NCBI GenBank assembly: GCA_963786985.1
Contig: CAWBBL010000009.1
Span: 354,457-418,456 of the forward strand
Direction: 5' to 3'
Length of the DNA: 64,000 nt
Source: Desertimonas sp963786985
GTDB lineage: Bacteria; Actinomycetota; Acidimicrobiia; Acidimicrobiales; Ilumatobacteraceae
Of this stretch, positions 45,183 through 53,094 are shown one piece after another; within the stretch, counting starts at the first letter, position 1; each line of letters opens with the position of its first letter. The notes beneath the pieces are model-generated. The model made no database searches. It was not told where the DNA came from and was given only the letters and a program-made list of their open reading frames with translations. The translations under genes were made by a program, and so were the position numbers.

Positions 45183-46007
45183 GTGACCGAGCGCACCGAG
45201 CATCCCGTCGTGGCTGGCGCCGAGCCGGTGTCGATCGTCGCAGCCGGGGACGCAGGAGGGGTCCTGGCCCTGCACGGATTCACCGGGAGCCCGTCGTCGA
45301 TGCGCGCCATCGCGTCAGCGATCGCCGACGCCGGCCTTCATGTCGAGGTCCCGCGCCTCCCCGGCCACGGCACCGACATCGCCGACATGGTGCCGACCCG
45401 ATGGGCGGACTGGAATGGCGAAGTTGCCGCCGCCTACGAACGGCTGGCTGTCCGCACCCCGCGGGTCGTCGTCGTCGGTCAGTCGATGGGCGGCTCGCTG
45501 GCGTTGTGGACGGCCCTGCAGCATCCGGGTATTCGCGGTCTTGTCCTCATCAACCCGCTCACCGAGCCGCAGCCGGCCGACGTCCGCGAGATGATCGCCG
45601 AGCTGCTCGCCACCGGGACCGACATCGCCCCGGGAATCGGCAGCGACATTGCCGAACCCGGCGTCACCGAGGTTGCCTATGGGGGTACGCCGCTGGCGCC
45701 GCTCATCTCCCTCCTCGACGACGGCCTTGTGTCGCTGACCGGCCGGTACGGCGAGCTGACGATGCCCCTCCTGCTGTTCACGTCGCGCCAGGACCACGTC
45801 GTCGACCCCGCGCAGAGTGAGCACCTCGCCCGCACCTATGGAGGCGACGTTGACCACCGCTGGTTGGAGCGCAGCTACCACGTCGCCACCCAGGACTACG
45901 ACCGCCACGAGATCACCGCGGCGGCCGTCGAGTTCGCCAGCCGCCACACCGCCCTCGTCGAACCGGCAGACAGTTGGTGCGAGGGTCCGGGCGGGGCCCC
46001 GCGGTGA
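45183..46007 (+). CDS. Alpha/beta hydrolase (carboxylesterase/lipase type)
   Basis: The 274-residue serine hydrolase has oxyanion motif LHGFTGSPSSM, nucleophile Ser101 in VVGQSMGGSLAL, acid in LLLFTSRQDHVVDP and His in ERSYHVATQDYDRHEI. It is similar to Est30-type thermostable carboxylesterases and monoacylglycerol lipases. GTG 45183 is the start. The stop overlaps lgt by four bases (GTGA), so a link to lipid metabolism is possible but unproven. Confidence 0.9.
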   Translation: MTERTEHPVVAGAEPVSIVAAGDAGGVLALHGFTGSPSSMRAIASAIADAGLHVEVPRLPGHGTDIADMVPTRWADWNGEVAAAYERLAVRTPRVVVVGQSMGGSLALWTALQHPGIRGLVLINPLTEPQPADVREMIAELLATGTDIAPGIGSDIAEPGVTEVAYGGTPLAPLISLLDDGLVSLTGRYGELTMPLLLFTSRQDHVVDPAQSEHLARTYGGDVDHRWLERSYHVATQDYDRHEITAAAVEFASRHTALVEPADSWCEGPGGAPR

Positions 46008-46843
46008 ACCTGCTCGCCTCGCTGCCCAGCCCTGGCGGGAACTCGCTCGACATCGGCCCTCTCTCGCTCAACGCCTACGGCCTGATGATCGCCCTCGGCG
46101 TCCTCGCCGCCGTCTGGCTGTTCGGCCGCCGCGTCGAGGCGCGCGGCCTGGCGTCACGCGACGTCGCCGGGCAGGTCGGGCTGTGGGCCGTGCTCGCCGG
46201 GGTGATCGGGGCGCGGCTCTACCACGTCATCACCGATTGGCAGCTGTTCGAGAACGACCTCGGCGACATCCCCAAGATCTGGGAGGGCGGGTTGGGGATT
46301 CCCGGCGGGCTGATCGTCGGCATCCCGGTCGGTATGTGGGTGGCCCGCCGGCACGGCATCGGACCCGCCGACGCGGCGACGTGCGCCGCCCCATGCATTC
46401 CCCTCGCCCAAGCAATCGGACGGTGGGGGAACTGGTTCAACCAGGAGCTCTTTGGCCGGCCCACCGACCTGCCGTGGGCGCTGGAGATCGACGACGAGCA
46501 CCTGCCCGCCGGTTACGCGTCGGGGACCACGTTCCACCCGACGTTCCTCTACGAGTCGCTGTGGAACCTCGCTCTGTGTGGCGGATTGCTGTGGATCGAC
46601 CGCCGGTGGCAGTTGCCCCGCGGCAGCCTGATGGCGGTCTACGTCGCCGGCTACGGCGTCGGACGGTTGTGGGTCGAGAGCCTGCGGATCGACGACGCCA
46701 ACGAGATCGCCGGGCTGCGCATCAACCAGTGGATGGCGATCCTCGCCATCATCGGTGGCGTCTCCTACACGGTGTGGGCGATCCGCCGCGATGGTGTCAC
46801 CCGCCAGTCCCCGACATCGCCACGGTTTGCGTCAGACGAATGA
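46004..46843 (+). CDS. lgt: Prolipoprotein diacylglyceryl transferase
   Basis: The 279-residue polytopic membrane enzyme transfers diacylglycerol from phosphatidylglycerol to the lipobox Cys of prolipoproteins. The Lgt signature is IGRWGNWFNQELFGRPTDLPW, with YGLMIALGVLAA (conserved N-terminal Tyr), GARLYHVITDW, GLGIPGGLIVG and HPTFLYESLWN all present. GTG 46004 overlaps the esterase stop. Actinobacterial Lgt proteins often have longer C-terminal tails; this one is short (SPTSPRFASDE). Confidence 0.95.
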   Translation: MNLLASLPSPGGNSLDIGPLSLNAYGLMIALGVLAAVWLFGRRVEARGLASRDVAGQVGLWAVLAGVIGARLYHVITDWQLFENDLGDIPKIWEGGLGIPGGLIVGIPVGMWVARRHGIGPADAATCAAPCIPLAQAIGRWGNWFNQELFGRPTDLPWALEIDDEHLPAGYASGTTFHPTFLYESLWNLALCGGLLWIDRRWQLPRGSLMAVYVAGYGVGRLWVESLRIDDANEIAGLRINQWMAILAIIGGVSYTVWAIRRDGVTRQSPTSPRFASDE

Positions 46844-46876
46844 CCGATCGCGAGTCGCCGACCTGACGCCCACCGG

Positions 46877-46960
46877 TTTTCGTTCTGGGCGGCCTGCGGT
46901 CCATTCCCCGTTCTGGGCGGCCCGCGGTCCGGGTTCCCGGGCGTTGGGCCGCCCAGTTCG
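46877..46960 (+). repeat. Dispersed repeat family I, copy B (upstream of gatC)
   Basis: This 84-base element has boxes CTGGGCGGCC at 46885-46894 and 46913-46922 and the inverse GGCCGCCCAG at 46947-46956, the same 28 and 34 base spacing as copy A at 34749-34834 but in the opposite orientation. The first box lies in a 20-base block (GTTCTGGGCGGCCTGCGGTC, 46882-46901) shared exactly with copy A. The inverted pair can form a hairpin with a loop of about 24 bases. It lies between lgt and gatC, about 14 bases before the gatC -10 box. Confidence 0.8.
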
Positions 46961-46987
46961 CCTCATCTGCTCCGTAGGCTCCGGGCT

Positions 46988-47290
46988 GTGTCCGACCGCA
47001 TCTCTGCAGACGAGGTGGCCAAGGTCGCCAGGCTCGCTCGCCTGGCGCTGACCGACGAAGAGCTGGCCCTGGCAACCGTGCAGCTCGGCGACATCGTCGA
47101 CCACTTCGCCGACATCGACGAGCTCGATCTCGAAGGCGTCGAGCCGATGACTCAGCCGTTCCCGTTGGCCAACGTCTTGCGCGACGACGTGGCCCAGCCG
47201 ACGCTCGACCGTGACGAGGTCCTCGCCGCGGCCCCCGAGGTCGAGGACGGCCGCTTCAAGGTCCCCCCGATTCTCGGGATCGCCGAATGA
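46988..47290 (+). CDS. gatC: Glutamyl-tRNA(Gln)/aspartyl-tRNA(Asn) amidotransferase subunit C
   Basis: The 100-residue GatC starts at GTG 46988, seven bases after TAGGCT (46975-46980), so it is likely leaderless. Family pattern: ISADEVAKVARLARLALTDEEL, LGDIVDHFADIDELDLEGVEP, LRDDVAQPTLDRDEVLAAAPEVEDGRFKVPPIL. GatC stabilises the GatA-GatB interface in tRNA-dependent Gln/Asn formation. gatA and gatB follow on the same strand, separated by repeat elements rather than overlapping. Confidence 0.95.
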   Translation: MSDRISADEVAKVARLARLALTDEELALATVQLGDIVDHFADIDELDLEGVEPMTQPFPLANVLRDDVAQPTLDRDEVLAAAPEVEDGRFKVPPILGIAE

Positions 47291-47296
47291 CCGTCA

Positions 47297-47371
47297 ATTG
47301 CGTTCCCCGGCCACGCCACAATCCGCCCGCGCAGTTCCTGGACGCTCCTCGGCTGGCGCCTCGTCGCTCGC
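47297..47371 (-). repeat. Dispersed bipartite repeat, family II, copy 2 (gatC-gatA gap)
   Basis: Inverted relative to copies 1 and 3. The 20-mer GCGTGGCCGGGGAACGCAAT occupies 47316 down to 47297 and the GCGACGAGGCGCCAGCCGAG half occupies about 47370 down to 47347, with about 28 unrelated bases between. It fills most of the gap between gatC and gatA. With copy 3 it brackets gatA as inverted repeats whose 20-mer ends face outward. Confidence 0.7.
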
Positions 47372-47390
47372 CTTCGTGGACGGCGGTCCG

Positions 47391-48806
47391 ATGACCGCCC
47401 TGGACATCGCTGCAGCGGTACGCGCCGGCGAGCGCAGCGCGGTCGACGTGCTCGAAGAACACCTCGCCGCCATCGCCAGCCGCGACGAGGACATTCACGC
47501 CTTCAACCTCGTACTCGTCGAAGAGGCGCGGCTCGCCGCCGCCGCCGTCGACGCCGCCGTCGTCGCCGGCGACGACCCCGGCCCGCTGGCCGGTGTCCCG
47601 GTGGCCCTGAAGGACAACATGTGCACTCGGGGAATCGCCACGACCTGTTCGTCGCGGATCCTCGAGGGATGGAAGCCGCCGTACGACGCCACGGTCGTGA
47701 CCCGGCTGAAGGACGCTGGGGCGGTGATCGTCGGCAAGACCAACCTCGACGAGTTCGCGATGGGCTCGAGCACCGAGAACTCGGCGTTCGGACCAACGCG
47801 CAACCCACACGACACCTCTCGCGTTCCTGGTGGTTCCAGCGGTGGGAGCGCCGCGGCGGTCGCCGCCGGCTTCACCACGCTGGGCTTCGGCAGCGACACC
47901 GGCGGGTCGATCCGCCAGCCGGCCGCCCTGTGCGGCGTCGTCGGGGTCAAGCCGACGTATGGCGTCGTCAGCCGGCTCGGCCTCGTCGCCTTCGCGTCGA
48001 GCCTCGACCAGATCGGGCCGTTCGCCACCACCGTCGCCGACGCCGCGCTCGCCCTGGAGGTGATCGGTGGCCACGATCCCGGTGACTCGACGTCGATTGC
48101 GCGGCCGGCACCGGAGCTGCGCTCCGTCCTCGACGACGGAGCCGAGGGCCTGCGCGTCGGGCGGATCACCGACCTGCCCGCCGGCGCCGACCCTGACGTG
48201 GTCGAACGGGTGGACGCCGCCTTCGACGCGCTCACCGACGCCGGAGCGAAGATCGTCGACGTCGAGGTGCCGGCGTTCACGTACGGCTTGACGGCCTACT
48301 ACCTCGTCGCCCCGTCGGAGGCGTCGAGCAACCTGGCTCGCTATGACGGCGTGCGCTACGGCCTGCGGGTGCCGGCGGCCGACACCAACGCGATGTACAT
48401 GGCCACCCGCGCCGCCGGGTTCGGCGACGAAGTCAAACGGCGGATCATGCTCGGCACCTACGCCCTGTCGGCCGGCTACTACGACGCCTACTACGGCAAG
48501 GCCCTGAAGGTCCGCCGGCGCATCGCCGACGACTTCGGGCGGGCCTACCAGCACGCCGACGTGCTGCTCACGCCAGCGTCGCCGAGCGTCGCCTTCAAGT
48601 TCGGCGACAAGACCGACAACCCGTTGGCGATGTACCTCTGCGACACCTACACGATCCCGTCGAACCTGTCCGGCGATCCCGGGATGAGCGTCCCGTTCGG
48701 CACCGGTGCCGAGGGGCTGCCCGTCGGCGTGCAGGTGCTCGCCCCGGCACTCGGCGAAGCGATGATGTTCCGAGTCGCGGCCGAGCTGGAGCGGAGGGCG
48801 GCATGA
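47391..48806 (+). CDS. gatA: Glutamyl-tRNA(Gln)/aspartyl-tRNA(Asn) amidotransferase subunit A
   Basis: The 471-residue amidase subunit releases ammonia from glutamine. The Ser-cis-Ser-Lys triad is visible: Lys74 (GVPVALKDNM), Ser149 (VPGGSSGGSAAA) and Ser173 (GSDTGGSIRQPA), at the standard spacing. ATG 47391 is the family start. It lies 100 bases downstream of gatC, with a repeat element between, and its stop is 55 bases before gatB, again filled by a repeat. Confidence 0.96.
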   Translation: MTALDIAAAVRAGERSAVDVLEEHLAAIASRDEDIHAFNLVLVEEARLAAAAVDAAVVAGDDPGPLAGVPVALKDNMCTRGIATTCSSRILEGWKPPYDATVVTRLKDAGAVIVGKTNLDEFAMGSSTENSAFGPTRNPHDTSRVPGGSSGGSAAAVAAGFTTLGFGSDTGGSIRQPAALCGVVGVKPTYGVVSRLGLVAFASSLDQIGPFATTVADAALALEVIGGHDPGDSTSIARPAPELRSVLDDGAEGLRVGRITDLPAGADPDVVERVDAAFDALTDAGAKIVDVEVPAFTYGLTAYYLVAPSEASSNLARYDGVRYGLRVPAADTNAMYMATRAAGFGDEVKRRIMLGTYALSAGYYDAYYGKALKVRRRIADDFGRAYQHADVLLTPASPSVAFKFGDKTDNPLAMYLCDTYTIPSNLSGDPGMSVPFGTGAEGLPVGVQVLAPALGEAMMFRVAAELERRAA

Positions 48807-48812
48807 ACCGAT

Positions 48813-48863
48813 GCGCCAGCCGAGGAGCAGTCACCAACGGCCTGCGTGGCCGGGGAACGCAAT
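48813..48863 (+). repeat. Dispersed bipartite repeat, family II, copy 3 (gatA-gatB gap)
   Basis: GCGCCAGCCGAGGAGC (48813-48828) and the 20-mer GCGTGGCCGGGGAACGCAAT (48844-48863) are separated by 15 unrelated bases. The last two bases of the 20-mer are the A and T of the gatB start codon, so the element also supplies the translation initiation region (GGGGAACGC before ATG). It is in opposite orientation to copy 2. Confidence 0.7.
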
Positions 48864-50283
48864 GAGCGACTTCGAACTGGTCATCGGGCTGGAGGTCCAC
48901 GTCGAGCTGGCGACGGCCACCAAACTGTTCTCGGGGAGCCCGAACCGCTTCGGTGACGAGCCGAACACGAACATCGACCCCGTCACCCTCGGACTACCGG
49001 GCGCCCTTCCCGTGCTCAACCGCAACGCCGTCGAGCTGGCGATGCGCATCGGCCTGGCCCTCAACTGCACGGTGCAGCCGTGCATCTTCCACCGCAAGAA
49101 CTACTTCTACCCGGACATGCCCAAGGCCTACCAGATCAGCCAATACGACGTGCCGCTCAACGTCGACGGCTGGCTCGACCTGCCCGACGGATCCCGCGTC
49201 GGCATCGAGCGGGCTCACGTCGAAGAGGACACCGGCAAGTCGACCCATGTCGGTGGCGCCGATGGGCGGATCCACGGCAGCGCCGCCTCGCTCATCGACT
49301 TCAACCGCGCCGGCGTCCCGCTGGTCGAGATCGTCAGCCGTCCCGACCTGCACTCGGCCGAGCAGGCCCGGCTGTACGTCCAGGAGTTGCGTCAACTGCT
49401 CGAAGCGATCGGCGCCTCCGACGCCAAGATGGAGGAAGGATCGATGCGCGTCGACGCCAACGTCAGCGTGCGCCGACCCGGCGAGCCGTTGGGCACACGC
49501 TGCGAGATCAAGAACCTCAACTCGGTGCGCTCGCTGGGCCGGGCGATCGACTACGAGGCCCGGCGCCAGGCCCACCTTGTCGAGGCGGGCGACACCGTGC
49601 GCCAGGAGACTCGCCACTGGGACGAGGGTGACGGCAGGACGCACACGTTGCGCACCAAAGAGGATGCGGACGACTACCGCTACTTCCCGGAGCCCGACCT
49701 CGTGCCGCTCGTCCCCGATGCCGCATGGATCGAGTCGGTGCGCGCCGCGATGCCCGCCCTGCCGGCCGCCCGCCGCGGCGCCCTGGCGGCGGCGACGGGT
49801 GCGGACCCGGCGAGCGAGTCGGTGTCGGTCGTGGTCGATCGCCGCCAAGACGGCTACGTGCTCGCCGTCGCCACTGCCGGCGGCAACGCGGCGCGCGCTC
49901 TGGTCCACGTCAAGGAGGCGTTCGCCGAGCAAGGGCCCGAGCCGGCCGTACCGGCGGCCGATCTTGCCGCGCTCACCCGGCTGGAGGTCGACGGATCGCT
50001 GACGGCGACGCAGGCCAAAGCGGTGCTCGCCGAACTCGTCGCCAATGGGGGTGGTGACCCGGCGGCGATCGCCAAGCAGCGCGGCTTCGAAGCGATGGAC
50101 ACGTCGGCGCTGGAGTCGTTGGTCGACGAGGCGATCTCCGCCAACACTGCGGCGTGGGAGAAGTTCCGCGCCGGCGAGGACAAGGCCGTCGGAGCGCTGG
50201 TCGGATTCGTGATGAAATCGTCACGCGGGCAGGCCGACGGGGGGGCAGTGACGGCGTTGTTGCGGGCCCGCGCCGGCCGCTGA
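48862..50283 (+). CDS. gatB: Glutamyl-tRNA(Gln)/aspartyl-tRNA(Asn) amidotransferase subunit B
   Basis: The 473-residue kinase/amidotransferase subunit activates the misacylated tRNA with ATP. Family motifs are VIGLEVHVELATATKLFSGS, LGLPGALPVLN, RKNYFYPDMPKAYQISQYD, HVEEDTGKSTH, DFNRAGVPLVEIVS, MEEGSMRVDANVSVR and EIKNLNSVRSLGRAIDYE, with the tRNA-binding tail domain (GatB_Yqey) at the end. ATG 48862 overlaps the end of a dispersed repeat. Confidence 0.96.
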   Translation: MSDFELVIGLEVHVELATATKLFSGSPNRFGDEPNTNIDPVTLGLPGALPVLNRNAVELAMRIGLALNCTVQPCIFHRKNYFYPDMPKAYQISQYDVPLNVDGWLDLPDGSRVGIERAHVEEDTGKSTHVGGADGRIHGSAASLIDFNRAGVPLVEIVSRPDLHSAEQARLYVQELRQLLEAIGASDAKMEEGSMRVDANVSVRRPGEPLGTRCEIKNLNSVRSLGRAIDYEARRQAHLVEAGDTVRQETRHWDEGDGRTHTLRTKEDADDYRYFPEPDLVPLVPDAAWIESVRAAMPALPAARRGALAAATGADPASESVSVVVDRRQDGYVLAVATAGGNAARALVHVKEAFAEQGPEPAVPAADLAALTRLEVDGSLTATQAKAVLAELVANGGGDPAAIAKQRGFEAMDTSALESLVDEAISANTAAWEKFRAGEDKAVGALVGFVMKSSRGQADGGAVTALLRARAGR

Positions 50284-50343
50284 ACCGTGCAAAAGAACTG
50301 TTGCCGACGCAACCAAGTGAGTATCGTTGAGGTGGCGTCACCA

Positions 50344-50451
50344 TTGCGGTTGGCGGCGAGGCTCAGGCCTCCTGCGGCCGGCCACCTGGTGGTGCTAGTC
50401 AGTGGGCCCCGGATGGCAGACCCGGGGCCCGCTGCGCGTCCCGGCGGGTAG
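50344..50451 (+). promoter_or_regulatory. Candidate branched-chain leader peptide and attenuator of ilvD
   Basis: A 35-codon frame from TTG 50344 to TAG 50449-50451 contains the run LVVLV (codons 15-19, 50386-50400). Immediately after it, GGGCCCCGG (50404-50412) and CCGGGGCCC (50422-50430) form a perfect 9 bp stem with a 9-base loop. Val/Leu codons just before a strong hairpin upstream of a branched-chain biosynthesis gene is the layout of an attenuator. Weak points are the TTG start, no clear Shine-Dalgarno sequence, and no U-run after the stem. A possible promoter lies upstream (TATCGT at 50322-50327). Confidence 0.4.
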
Positions 50452-50497
50452 TCGCCGCACCCGGCTGGCCGGCGGTCCACCCGGTACTGTCCGGCAG

Positions 50498-52198
50498 GTG
50501 AATGCAGCTGAGAGCAAGCCTGTCGACGTCAAGCCGCGGTCCCGAGACGTCACCGATGGACTCCGCAAGGCGCCCTCGCGGGCGATGCTGCGGGCCGTCG
50601 GGATGACCGACGACGACTGGGACAAACCGCAGGTCGGCGTGGCCTCATCGTGGAACGAGATCACACCCTGCAACATGACGCTGCGCACGTTGGCCGAGCA
50701 CGTCAAGCGAGGGATCCGCGACGCCGGCGGATTCCCGATGGAGTTCGGCACGATCACCGTGTCCGACGGCATCTCGATGGGCCACGAGGGGATGCGGGCA
50801 TCGCTCGTCAGCCGCGAGGTGATCACTGACTCGGTGGAGACCGTCGTGTTCGCCGAGCGCCTCGACGGCTTCGTCGGGTTGTGTGGGTGTGACAAGTCGA
50901 TTCCGGCGATGCTGATGGCCGCCGCCCGGCTCGACCTGCCCAGCGTGCTCGTGTACAACGGCTCGATCCTGCCGGGCGAACATAACGGCAATCCGATCGA
51001 CATCACCAGCGTCTTCGAGGCCGTCGGCGCGCACACCGTCGGCGCCATCGACGACGAGGAGCTGCTGGCCATCGAGCGCCACGCCTGCCCGGGAGAGGGC
51101 GCATGCGGGGGGATGTTCACGGCGAACACGATGAGCTCGATCGGCGAGGCACTCGGGATGAGCATCCCCGGCTCGGCATCACCACCGGCGATCGACGCTC
51201 GTCGTCACACCGACGCCTACGAGGCGGGCCGTGCCGTCATCGGGATGCTGCGCGCCGGCATCAGGCCGCGGCAGATCCTCACGAGGGCCGCCTTCGAGAA
51301 CGCCATCGCCCTGACGAGCGCCGTCGGCGGATCGACGAACGCCGTGCTCCACCTCCTCGCCATTGCCAACGAGGCCAAGGTGGCGTTGACCCTCGATGAT
51401 TTCAACCGGATCGCCGCCCGGGTGCCGCACATCGCCGACATGAAGCCCGGCGGCAAGTTCCACATGATCGAGCTGGACCGGGTCGGCGGAGTGCCGGTCG
51501 TGTTACGTCACCTCCTCGAGGCGGGGCTGCTCGACGGCGACACGATGACCGTGACGGGCAAGACGATGGCCGAGAATCTCGCCGACCTCGACCCGCCGCG
51601 CCCCGACGGCGTTGTCGTCCATCCGCTGGACGCCCCGATCCACACCGAAGGTGGGATCAACATCCTCACGGGGTCGCTGGCGCCCCTCGGGGCAGTCGTC
51701 AAGGTCGCTGGGCTGAGTCCCGAGCAACTGCGGTTCGATGGGGAGGCCCGCGTGTTCGACGGCGAAGAGGCGGCCATGGCGGCGATCGTCAACGGGTCGA
51801 TCACCCCGGGAACGGTGCTGGTGATCCGCTACGAGGGTCCCAAGGGGGGCCCCGGGATGCGCGAGATGCTGGCGATCACGGGCGCCCTCAAGGGCATCGG
51901 CCGAGGAGCTGACTGCGCCCTGGTCACCGACGGGCGATTCTCCGGCGGGACGTGGGGGTTCTGCATCGGCCACGTCGCGCCCGAGGCAACCGACGGGGGA
52001 CCGATCGCCTTCGTGGCCGACGGCGATCGGATCCTCATCGATGTCTCGAGCAAGACGCTCGATCTGCTCGTCGACGACGACGAACTGGCCGCCCGTCGAC
52101 AGGATTGGACGCCGAACCCGCCGCGTTATACGACCGGCGTGCTCGGCAAGTACGCCAAGCTGGTCAACGGCGCCGAGACCGGCGCCGTGACCAACTAG
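50498..52198 (+). CDS. ilvD: Dihydroxy-acid dehydratase
   Basis: The 566-residue Fe-S dehydratase makes the 2-oxo acid precursors of valine, leucine and isoleucine. Cluster Cys residues are C58 (ITPCNM), C131 (LCGCDKSIPAMLM) and C203 (GEGACGGMFTANTMS); the C-terminal GRFSGGTWGFCIGHVAPEA is typical. GTG 50498 is chosen, with TACTGT seven bases upstream, a leaderless arrangement; a longer frame from 50402 is possible but runs through the hairpin. Other ilv genes are not in the window. Confidence 0.95.
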   Translation: MNAAESKPVDVKPRSRDVTDGLRKAPSRAMLRAVGMTDDDWDKPQVGVASSWNEITPCNMTLRTLAEHVKRGIRDAGGFPMEFGTITVSDGISMGHEGMRASLVSREVITDSVETVVFAERLDGFVGLCGCDKSIPAMLMAAARLDLPSVLVYNGSILPGEHNGNPIDITSVFEAVGAHTVGAIDDEELLAIERHACPGEGACGGMFTANTMSSIGEALGMSIPGSASPPAIDARRHTDAYEAGRAVIGMLRAGIRPRQILTRAAFENAIALTSAVGGSTNAVLHLLAIANEAKVALTLDDFNRIAARVPHIADMKPGGKFHMIELDRVGGVPVVLRHLLEAGLLDGDTMTVTGKTMAENLADLDPPRPDGVVVHPLDAPIHTEGGINILTGSLAPLGAVVKVAGLSPEQLRFDGEARVFDGEEAAMAAIVNGSITPGTVLVIRYEGPKGGPGMREMLAITGALKGIGRGADCALVTDGRFSGGTWGFCIGHVAPEATDGGPIAFVADGDRILIDVSSKTLDLLVDDDELAARRQDWTPNPPRYTTGVLGKYAKLVNGAETGAVTN

Positions 52199-52204
52199 TA
52201 CGGA

Positions 52205-52477
52205 TCAGTAGCGGCGGTCGTTGCGCGGCGGCCGCGGGGCTCGGGGGCGTGCTTCGTTGACGGTGATCGGCCGGCCGCCGAGCTGCGTACCGGTGAGCTC
52301 GTCGATTGCTTTGCGGGCGTCGTCGTCGCCCATCTCGACGAAACCAAAGCCTCGCGAACGGCCAGTCTCGCGATCGGTCACGACCTGTGCCGAGGTCACC
52401 GCGCCAACCTTCGCGAAGAGGTTGGCAAGGTCGTCCGATGTCGTTGAAAAGGGCAAGTTGCCCACGTACAGATTGAT
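52205..52477 (-). CDS. RRM-type RNA-binding protein, apparent ATC start
   Basis: A 90-residue single RNA recognition motif protein. RNP2 is LYVGNLPF and RNP1 is RSRGFGFVEM, with a short Arg/Pro-rich tail ending RAPRPPRNDRRY. Homologues begin MNLYVGNLPF or similar; here the codon at that position (52477-52475) is ATC, preceded at normal distance by AGAGGG. No ATG or GTG precedes it closely; the nearest in-frame alternative is a GTG 16 codons upstream without family resemblance. Either ATC is a rare start or one base is wrong. Small RRM proteins of this type act as RNA chaperones, often in cold response. It is convergent with ilvD. Confidence 0.75.
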   Translation of the reverse strand: MNLYVGNLPFSTTSDDLANLFAKVGAVTSAQVVTDRETGRSRGFGFVEMGDDDARKAIDELTGTQLGGRPITVNEARPRAPRPPRNDRRY

Positions 52478-52560
52478 GGCAGTTGCCCTCTCGTTCCCCG
52501 CCTCAAACCTGGCGGCTGCCAGCACGGTAGCGCACCGGCGCACGGATCGGACGAGCCTGT

Positions 52561-53070
52561 TCAGCCGTCGGCCGCGAACCCGCCGAGCGCACCCTTGTAG
52601 AACACGAGCGGGACGTGGGCTTCGGTGTGGTGATCGAGGGCCCGCACGGCGCCGACGACCAGCTGATGGTCGCCGAGCACGATGGTTCGCTCGATGACGC
52701 AGTCGATCCAGGCGGTGACACCGTCGATGACCGGGCTCCCCGTGACCGACGCCGGCTGCCAGACCAACCCATCGAAGCGTGTGCCCTCGTTGCCCCGCCG
52801 GGCGAAGCGCCAGCACAGCGCCGCCTGGGTGTTGCAGAGGACGTTGACGCAGAAACCAGAGGTCTGCGCCATCGCCATCCAGGTTTCGCTGTCGTGCATC
52901 GCCAGGAACCCGACGAGGGGTGGATCGAGGGAGATCGACATGAAGGAACCGACCGTGAACCCGATCGGCTGCCCGTCGGCGAGGCCGGTGACGATCGTGA
53001 CGCCGGTCGGGAAGTGGCCGAGCACGGCGCGGAAGTGGGCGCTGTCGAAATCGGACAGTTCGTCGGCCAT
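52561..53070 (-). CDS. Flavin reductase family protein
   Basis: The 169-residue FMN-binding split-barrel protein of the HpaC/flavin reductase type has FRAVLGHFPTGVTIVTG, GFTVGSFMSISLDPPLVGFLAM, FCVNVLCNTQAALCWRFA, and GDHQLVVGAVRALDHH. Such proteins supply reduced flavin to two-component monooxygenases; no monooxygenase partner is next to it. ATG 53070 starts the gene, divergent from fau with 24 bases between. Confidence 0.9.
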   Translation of the reverse strand: MADELSDFDSAHFRAVLGHFPTGVTIVTGLADGQPIGFTVGSFMSISLDPPLVGFLAMHDSETWMAMAQTSGFCVNVLCNTQAALCWRFARRGNEGTRFDGLVWQPASVTGSPVIDGVTAWIDCVIERTIVLGDHQLVVGAVRALDHHTEAHVPLVFYKGALGGFAADG

Positions 53071-53094
53071 TGGCGGTCATGGTAGGAGAGCAGG

